Shown here in pieces: positions 56,511 through 64,000 of a stretch of DNA of 64,000 nt (the first letter of the stretch is position 1; the number at the start of each line of letters is the position of its first letter). The stretch is from Bradysia coprophila. Taxonomy: Eukaryota > Arthropoda > Insecta > Diptera > Sciaridae. The stretch is taken from positions 186,001 through 250,000 of the forward strand of contig NW_023503307.1 of assembly GCF_014529535.1 (NCBI RefSeq). Direction: 5' to 3'. The notes under the pieces were generated by a model. The model did no database searches. It saw only the letters and a program-made list of their open reading frames with translations, and was not told where the DNA came from. The translations under genes were made by a program, and so were the position numbers.

Positions 56511-59053
56511 TGTAACAGCATTGTATTGTTTACATATTATTTACGATGAAGACTGTCAAAGCAATACCATTTTACCAATAGAAAATAATTTTTTGACAAG
56601 TTTGTTACCATCCAGTGAACATGCTCATTACATTATACGAAATTATAAGAGTGTAAGATGAGATGAAAATTTCAATTTTTATTAATTGTAATTTTTTTCA
56701 AAACAATCTAAACCGGAAATTTTGCACTCAATTTCTCTGCATAATTTGCGATTAAAAACTCGCTTAAGTAATAATTTCGATGATATCTGGTGCTCCTCAT
56801 ACAGATTAGCATTCCGTGTAGGTAGGTAGGTAAGAGCGGTGGAAAACTTTTGTTGTGTTTTTCGACGTCATTTAATATTATCGTAATCTCGATACCATAA
56901 AGTCATTTTATCATTCGTATTTAATAAAAAAGCTTTAGATAAGACATCGCAAAAAAATCATTCGATAAAAGGAATGGTTTCCGTCACCAACTATTAAGTA
57001 GAATAAATATATCGTCGTCTAGTCGCTGAAATCGGGGGAAAGATAGACAATTTGAAATCCGCAAAAAATGGTTTTCCCGTTTCCTTATAGAAAGATAGAC
57101 AATTTGAAATACGCAAAAAATGATTTTCCCGTTTCCTTAGAGAAAGATAGACAATTTGAAATCCGTGAAGTCATATGGAATGATATTTCTTATTTCTATA
57201 TTTTGGGTAGATGTTATTTGCTTGCACCCGCATATAGTGTACTATTTTATATTTTATACTAATGTGGGATGCAAATAGTCTAAAATTCAATATTTGCAGG
57301 TAGGCAGGTTTGTACAAGGAAGATTGAAGTTGGTTCTGATGAAACAACCAATTTATTGTTAGGCCCCCGAGTAAAAAAGACGACTCTTTTCAGGTTAAAA
57401 AAATAAGGCTATTTTCTTAGCCTTTTTTCAAAAGATTTTAACCTGTTCAGTGAATAATTCTGACGCATATCTCGTTTTATCTTTACGTAAATATTATTCC
57501 AGTTAACTACTTACATAGCCTTCCCAATTTGGGAAACTATCCTTCAAACGGTTTTGATTGTGTAGCTCGTAAGTCTATTTTGTTTTCTATCCACATTGTG
57601 TATGTTCGTGGAACAACCGGTAAAAACAGTTTGAGAAAATGTTGCACAAATTGGAAAATTCTGCCACTGAATGTTGAAGATTGTTTTGACGAGTGTTGAT
57701 GTACCACTATAAGAAACTACAAATTCTGTGAACTACGGATTGAAAGACCTAACCTTCGTTCAAGCAATGATGTTTGACGTACTGATCGACTTTATCTTAA
57801 GAAATTATGTACTTTTAAGATTTCTATTTTGCTTACAGCTCACTAAAATTTACCAACATTCGTCAAATGAAAAGACCTTTTTTTGACACTTCATTTGACA
57901 CTTCACTGGCTGTATTCATTATCACGTCAAGTGAAGGTATTTTTACAATTTCCGTACATTCAAAGGCCCATTATGTTGGGACCAAAAGACATTAAAAAAA
58001 ACATTTCGTTGCCGAATCCACGATTGGGTTGTTGATGTGTTTCCACAAAACCTGCAAAAATAAAAAAGAAAAATACATCGAAACGATGAAGTCGAAATGT
58101 GTAGCACGGTTTCTTTCTAGAGCCACTCTCAGATTAAAATTGTCGATCATCAATTTAAGTTTTTCCAGCTTAGTCGTAGGTCGACTTTACTGCTAAAACT
58201 GGACTACAGATCACACTTATCGCTGTCGGATCATATCGTATAAGGTGTGAATTGAAAGGTTAGAGTTCAGGGAAGAATATAAGACAAAATTTGTTTATCA
58301 AAAAATTTGATATGGATGAGCTAGAGTGACTCAAGTTTCATGAAGGTGTCATTTTTTTGCTTTTTATTAAGAAATGGTACTGTCGCTGGCGCGACTACTT
58401 AATCTGGGCGATTCTGGGTTCTAATATACAAAGACGGTCGAGTTAGTGTTTTTGAAAAATTAATTAATTCGATTGAGATGTATTATTCATGCTGATGATG
58501 CGAAAATAAAATCACGAAACGTCCATAAAAAACAAAGTTTTTTATTTGTCGACCGGAAAATCAAGGAAAACCCAAACCCTTATTCGTTCTAATATAGGTA
58601 CCTAGTGATGACATCCCATGCCATTACTTTGCAGGTATCTGGATCGTGCCGTCTTCCGGACCTCTTTGAAAATCGTCAATTTTTCGAGGTAAAGCTGCAG
58701 CCACGCAGCAGAACGTTTTCGAAAATATCGATAGTGCCAAATGAGTACCTTGTTGAAGCTAGTATTTGACCATAATTTCACATTTTTTGGATTAGTTGTA
58801 AAGAGAATATTTCCTAAATACACTTTCGCCCCATCCGGTGTAGTGCATTTTTCTCAGAGGTCCACACCTCTGGTAAAAGTGTTGGAACAAAAAAAAATTC
58901 TACAAATTATTCAGTCTGGAGGAAGCTTTCGAACGAGATATAACTAATAAAGATCGGAGACCCATTGGTTTCAAATTTCATAAAAGTTGGTCGACGTTAT
59001 CGCAAAGAGACTCTTAAAAGTAAAACGGAAAAATCACACAACTTACTACAGAA
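56511..59053. other. Intergenic region, no supported gene
   Basis: AT-rich with short direct repeats near 57030-57170 (GAAAGATAGACAATTTGAAAT occurs three times about 50 bp apart). No bounded transposon or gene recognised. The right end should include the 3' UTR of the BEN gene. Confidence 0.5.
57035..57165. repeat. Three-copy tandem repeat (AAAGATAGACAATTTGAAAT)
   Basis: Three copies of AAAGATAGACAATTTGAAAT, separated by CCGCAAAAAATGGTTTTCCC-like text and TTTCCTTA, give a period of about 50 bp. Confidence 0.7.
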
Positions 59054-59866
59054 TTATCCGCTGAGTCCGTTGCGGACATCACTGGCCTTGGACACAAGTT
59101 TGTTGCGGGTATCGAGCGCGACTTTTTCTGATTTTCTCTTGTCCGCACCATTAAAATTGGAAATTTTCTTATTTAGAATTATGTTGATATCGCTTTTGCT
59201 CATCGATTTATTGGTTCGAGCGTCGGTCAGATCTAGAAAATATTTCTACCATTGCAGTGGAACCATTATATAATTTTGAAATGTAATTTCTAATTACCGT
59301 ATAATAGCTGTAGCCATAATGGGTTTAATGGAGGCTTAGCAGGAGCGTCGACTTTCTTGCTTGCAGTACCCGTTACGCTACTGTTCTTTAGCGTCTCTCT
59401 GCCAAATATCGCGAGCGCAAGATTGTTCACATATTTGTTGTGATCAAGAGTACCGTCGAGTATTTGGCACTGAGTTTCGTTCAAAAACACACCTTCGCTG
59501 TAATACCTGCCACCATTCTGTAACCGAAACGGAAAAATCATATTAATAGAGGCCTTCACCCTACAAAGACCTTCATGCAACTAGGCATATAGAAAAGAGC
59601 AATATTTATGGATTGAAGTCCTACATTACTCAACCATCAACTTAATTTCAAAATCGTTCTAGTAAGTGTCTGTCTACGTTAAAATAAATTGATTCTTACT
59701 TGTTTTGTGAAAGGCACCTCTGGAACCTTACTTTTGGCCAATGCTTTATCAGCCGCTACCAAAGCTTTTTGAAGCGAGTTATTACGCTCCTCTAACTCAG
59801 CATTTCGTTTTTTTAATTGTAAATAAGCTTCCTTGTAATCGATTCCTTCACCACTGATGACATTTT
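59054..59866 (-). CDS. BEN-domain protein, 3' exons (5' partial)
   Basis: Three exons on the minus strand, 59700-59866, 59298-59517 and 59054-59232, join in frame. The first carries a coiled coil (YKEAYLQLKKRNAELEERNN, SLQKALVAADKALAKSK). The second carries the core of a BEN domain (LNETQCQILDGTLDHNKYVN, NLALAIFGRETLKNSSVTG, LNPLWLQLLYDLTDA). BEN domains bind DNA or mediate protein contacts in transcriptional repression and insulator function. The C-terminus is basic (KSMSKSDINIILNKKISN) and ends VRNGLSG. The acceptor at 59866 shows that more exons lie upstream, beyond the jockey element and satellite, probably outside the window. Confidence 0.8.
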
Positions 59867-59929
59867 CTGATGATAAAGTAAATGTCAAGAACTGTCACAA
59901 TCCTAAGATTCAAACTTGTTCCACTTACG

Positions 59930-62481
59930 GTTATCATTGCACACTTGTTCTGATTAGAGATAATATCAAACATGAAATACTGAATACGCCACTGCTAGAG
60001 GCCTCTGAAGCAACATGCATTAGCCTAGCTCTGAGTAACTCTAAATCTCTGGTTGTCAATTCTTTCTATTGTCCAAAAAATCTTTTGAAAAAGGACCTTT
60101 TGAAACTCATGAATTTACACTCCAACGTTTTTATGGGAGGCGATTATAATGCTAAACATTGCTATTGGCATAATTCTGAAAACAATAGCAACGGCAATGC
60201 CCTATTCAAATTTCTTGTTGATGAAGACTTAGCTCAATTAATCCATCCTAATGCATACACTTGCTATAGAAGCAAACTCAATCCTAGCACTATAGATCTA
60301 GCCCTGGCTAAGGGTGTTCATGTCGATAGTAGTACTGTTACCGAACTCAACCCAGACCATTGTCCCGTTCAGTACCTCTTGAAGATCAATGACTCAATCT
60401 CTTACGATGCCCCTGTTGAACAGTTCATGTTCAAGGGAGCTAACTGGGCGAGATTCAAAGAACTAGTGAATGATGCACTGAATCCTACACCTGTAGTAGA
60501 TTGCGATGACATAAATTCGAGTGTTAAGCACTTGACCAAGGCAATTAGTTCTGCAATGGATGAATGTATCCCTAAGAAGTGTTTCACGAGCAAGAACCAT
60601 TTTTCGCAACATCTGATGGACCTAATTGCCAAAAAGAAGAGATTGAGAAGGGCACATTTTCGCCGTAAACTCAACGATTCTGATATAAAGAGGGAAATCA
60701 AAAGCCTAGCCATGACAATTAAGAATAGTATTGATGAAAGAAACTCCGAAACTCTGATGAATAAGTTGAAACAGATTAGACCAAATACAAAGATGTACAA
60801 GAATATAAGCAAGCTTCTAGGTGATGGTAGAAAAGTAGTGCCTGAGCTGAAGGCAAGTGATGGTTCCCTTATCAGTAATCCATTTGATAAGGCAAATGCT
60901 ATTGCAAAAGTGTACGACGAGATCCACAAACAAAATAGTGTTATGGGAGATCCAGATTTTGATGCGCTTGTGCTGTCTGAAGTAATCTCCTTCTCTCAGA
61001 AGTCATCGTCAAATTTGTTTGAGCTACGTTTGACGGATCCTGAGGAAATTAGAATAATTCTTAAAAATTTGAAAAATAAAAAGTCGTATGGACCGGATGC
61101 TATCCCAAATATTGTCTTGAAAAAGCTTCCCAGGTCTGCACTCGAATTCCTCGCTAAATTGATTAATTGTATTCTGAGCATAGGATACTACCCTGATTCA
61201 TGGAAGGAAGCCCATGTTATACCGATACCCAAACCAGGCAAGCCCGCTAACGAGGCAAAAAATTTTAGACCCATTAGTCTATTGAACAGTTTGAGTAAAG
61301 TACTCGAAAAAGTCCTGCATGTAAGAATATTACAATACTGCGACACAAATGCCTTATTGCCAAACAGCCAATTCGGCTTTAGGAGCAAGCACTCTACCGT
61401 TCATGCTCTCATAAGGTTATTTGAAGAAGCAATAATGGGTTTTAACGATGGGAAGTTTACAATAGCCGCTTTTCTAGACATTGAAAAAGCTTTCGACACT
61501 ATGTGGGTTGAAGGACTCATATATAAACTGATAAACTTGAAGTTTCCTGATTATCTCATCAGAATTATTTTCTCCTACCTCAAAGGACGTAGTTACAGAG
61601 TTAAGTTGGGACACCAGCTCTCCGACCCAATAACAGTGAATGATGGGGTACCGCAAGGATCCATACTAGGACCTTTACTCTTTATCATTTTCATGATTGA
61701 TTTGCCGACGCATATGAACACTACTCTGACCGTCTTTGCAGATGATACAAGTACTTTTTCTACGAGATTATCCCTGAGCAGAGCTAAGTCAAATGTACAA
61801 AGCCACCTTCACAAGTTGCACAGATACTATAGGATTTGGAAAATTAGAGTAAATGTGGAAAAATCTGAAGCTCTTTTCATTCAGAGGTCCAACCGCGGGC
61901 GTCCCAAAAATGAAAAAGCTTGTGGCATTGAAATGAATGGCACAAAAATCCCTTTCAAGGATAGCGTTCGTTTCTTGGGTTACTACGTTCAACCAAACCT
62001 TAAACACAACGAACATGTGAACAGGATGCTTCTGAAAGCTAACACCGGTTTACATAAACTGTATCCCATCATGAAAGTCAATAATGGCATTTCGCAAGAA
62101 GTTAAAGTTAAAACCTATGTAACCATATTGAGGCCGGTTCTAACTTATGCCGTCGCGGTTTGGCATAGTTTGCCAAAGTACTTGATTAGGAGGTTAAAAG
62201 TCTTTGAAAATAGATGCCTACGTATGGCAATCAATTTCAGAAGATCGAGAACGAACTTTAAGTATTTATCTACTGAAGAACTGCACAAAGTTACGAAAGT
62301 GCCGAGGCTTAACGTACACCTGTACGATTTTTCTATGAATATGCTTAGCAAGACGTATTCACATGATAACAACGTTATTAGTGAATTTGGCAGCTTTTCA
62401 GCAGAAAGAATTGCTAACTGTACCTATAAACCTCCCCACTCGCTGTTAGGAGGCCATAATTCCAAGCTATTGTCATTATAG
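59930..62481 (+). mobile_element. Jockey-type non-LTR retrotransposon, 5' truncated, ORF2 open
   Basis: A plus-strand frame stays open to TAG 62479-62481. It begins inside an endonuclease domain (CTLVLIRDNIKHEIL, FMGGDYNAKHCYWHN, TIDLALAKG, LNPDHCPVQY), so the N-terminal endonuclease residues are missing. The reverse transcriptase domain follows: IPIPKPGKPANEAKNFRPIS, LEKVLHVRILQYCD, LPNSQFGFRSKHST, AFLDIEKAFDTMW, DGVPQGSILGPLLFIIF and the catalytic FADDTSTFS near 61736. The C-terminus ends HSLLGGHNSKLLSL. The frame runs further left to 59857, but that part overlaps the antisense BEN exon and is not element sequence. No poly-A tail is evident after 62481. The element lies antisense to the BEN gene. 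Confidence 0.88.
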
Positions 62482-62640
62482 ACACAACCGCATCCCTAAT
62501 TTGTAATTTCGTATCACCAAAATGACCACTGTATACGAACTGATTATGAGAATTACGATTTCTTTCAAATTTGATTTGATCACAACAAACTTTGTTGTAC
62601 CCGGGTAAAAATTTCAGTCTCAGTGAGACCGAAAAATACG
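62482..62640. other. Spacer between jockey ORF2 and the satellite
   Basis: Possible 3' UTR of the jockey element, with no clear A-rich tail or target-site duplication. Its right end grades into GAGAC/GTCTC-rich repeat. Confidence 0.4.
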
Positions 62641-63077
62641 TAGTCTCAAGGGTCTCATTTCGGTCTCATTGACTTTTTCAGTTTGCGAGAAGTCTCAATT
62701 TTAATTTATTTTATGTAAATGAATAAGAATGAACGAGAGAAGCTGAGTGGTCTCGTTTCGACTACTTTTCGAGAATTTTTGAGAATGAATGAGTAGTCTT
62801 TTTTGACATTTATTTGTTAGGCGTGATGAGACTGTCCGAGTGGTCTCGGATTTAATACTTTCCGAGACTGGACAAGTGGTCTCTTTTCGAATAATTTTTC
62901 CTTACACTTTCCGAGACTGACCGAGTGGTCTCGTTTCGACTACTTTTCGAGAATGTTTGAGGATGAATGAGTAGTCTTTTTAGACTTTCATTTGTTAGAC
63001 GTGATGAGGCTGTCCGAGTGGTCTCGGATTTAATACTTTCCGAGACTGACCGAGTAGTCTCATTTAAAAAAAAAAAA
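62641..63077. repeat. Diverged GAGACT...AGTGGTCTC repeat region
   Basis: Contains GAGACTGTCCGAGTGGTCTC, GAGACTGGACAAGTGGTCTC and GAGACTGACCGAGTGGTCTC with CTCGTTTCGACTACTTTTCG between some copies. A ~170 bp higher-order period is visible (TTTGTTAGGCGTGATGAG near 62812, TTTGTTAGACGTGATGAG near 62991). It is the diverged flank of the 49 bp array. Confidence 0.75.
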
Positions 63078-64000
63078 ATATTCAAATTTTGAGAACGGAA
63101 AAGTGTTCTCATTTCGAGAAAATATTTTCTTCCAATTTTGAGAACGGAAAAGTGTTCTCATTTCGAGAAAATATTTTCTTCCAATTTTGAGGTCGGAAAA
63201 GTGTTCTCATTTCGAGAAAATATTTTATTCGAATTTTGAGAACGGAAAAGTGTTCTCATTTCGAGAAAATATTTTCTTCCAATTTTGAGAACGGAAAAGT
63301 GTTCTCATTTCGAGAAAATATTTTATTCGAATTTTGAGAACGGAAAAGTGTTCTCATTTCGAGAAAATATTTTATTCGAATTTTGAGAACGGAAAAGTGT
63401 TCTCATTTCGAGAAAATATTTTATTCGAATTTTGAGAACGGAAAAGTGTTCTCATTTCGAGAAAATATTTTCTTCCAATTTTGAGAACGGAAAAGTGGTC
63501 TCAGTTCGAGAAAATATTTTATTCGAATTTTGAGAACGGAAAAGTGTTCTCATTTCGAGAAAATATTTTCTTCCAATTTTGAGAACGGAAAAGTGTTCTC
63601 ATTTCGAGAAAATATTTTATTCGAATTTTGAGAACGGAAAAGTGTTCTCATTTCGAGAAAATATTTTCTTCCAATTTTGAGAACGGAAAAGTGTTCTCAT
63701 TTCGAGAAAATATTTTATTCGAATTTTGAGAACGGAAAAGTGTTCTCATTTCGAGAAAATATTTTCTTCCAATTTTGAGAACGGAAAAGTGTTCTCATTT
63801 CGAGAAAATATTTTATTCGAATTTTGAGAACGGAAAAGTGTTCTCATTTCGAGAAAATATTTTCTTCCAATTTTGAGAACGGAAAAGTGTTCTCATTTCG
63901 AGAAAATATTTTCTTCCAATTTTGAGGTCGGAAAAGTGTTCTCATTTCGAGAAAATATTTTATTCGAATTTTGAGAACGGAAAAGTGTTCTCATTTCGAG
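63078..64000. repeat. 49 bp satellite array, about 18.7 units, open at the window end
   Basis: The unit is AATTTTGAGAACGGAAAAGT followed by GTTCTCATTTCGAG and AAAATATTTTCTTCC or AAAATATTTTATTCG. The period is exactly 49 bp from 63085 onward. Two unit types differ in the last bases (CTTCC, type A; ATTCG, type B). Each contains the imperfect palindrome GAGAACGGAAAAGTGTTCTC. Rare variants are GAGGTCGG (63189, 63924) and GTGGTCTCAGTTCGAG (63495). Confidence 0.95.

Noticed and set aside
59857-59929. Start of the long jockey reading frame
   Set aside because: The first codons overlap the antisense BEN exon and its splice acceptor. The open frame there is chance extension, not element sequence.
63078-64000. 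Regular repeats resembling a CRISPR array
   Set aside because: Units are contiguous with no unique spacers, and the genome is eukaryotic. It is a satellite.

Overview
The window is nuclear DNA of an animal, almost certainly an insect and plausibly a lower dipteran; the dipteran guess is inference. Coding regions are split by short GT-AG introns, many only 55-80 nt long. There are no bacterial-style operons. Most noncoding DNA is AT-rich and crowded with short palindromic transposons (MITEs), tandem repeats and non-LTR retrotransposon pieces. Joining exons by hand gave intact reading frames for nearly every gene called.

Layout. 1-375: 3' end of a Sec13-like WD40 gene (+). 376-5257: intergenic DNA with a TIR element that carries a retroposed insert, then a 1.7 kb long-inverted-repeat element. 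5258-10862: complete Acf1/BAZ1-type chromatin remodelling gene (-), seven coding exons. 10863-13606: MITE-rich. 13607-14821: RPA2 (+). 14822-19833: repeats only, including a TIR element filled with a ~142 bp tandem array that itself contains a TA-flanked MITE. 19834-24650: CD98 heavy chain-like gene (-). 25864-26614: small single-pass membrane protein (+). 29510-30340 (+) and 30371-31065 (-): a convergent pair, pterin-4a-carbinolamine dehydratase and N-alpha-acetyltransferase 40, with stop codons 30 bp apart. 37484-44671: a run of genes for predicted secreted proteins, namely an acidic-tailed protein, a catalytically dead serine protease homologue, a small unknown and a Gly/Ser-rich protein (-). 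44672-55901: gene-poor, with palindromic elements and a hAT-type element bounded by an 8 bp duplication. 55902-56510: NR2C2AP homologue (-) with a 24-nt microexon. 59054-59866: 3' exons of a BEN-domain gene (-). Its intron or upstream DNA holds a 5'-truncated jockey-type element with a long open ORF2 (about 59930-62481) and then a satellite made of a 49 bp unit that runs off the window end.

The genes do not form one pathway. Acf1, RPA2, Naa40 and the BEN protein all act on chromatin or DNA, but that looks coincidental. The secreted-protein run at 37.4-44.7 kb is the only functional-looking cluster. The most unusual content is in the noncoding DNA: several MITE families with readable target-site duplications, nested insertions whose order can be read, and a set of long AT-rich hairpins each capped by a small GC-rich stem-loop.
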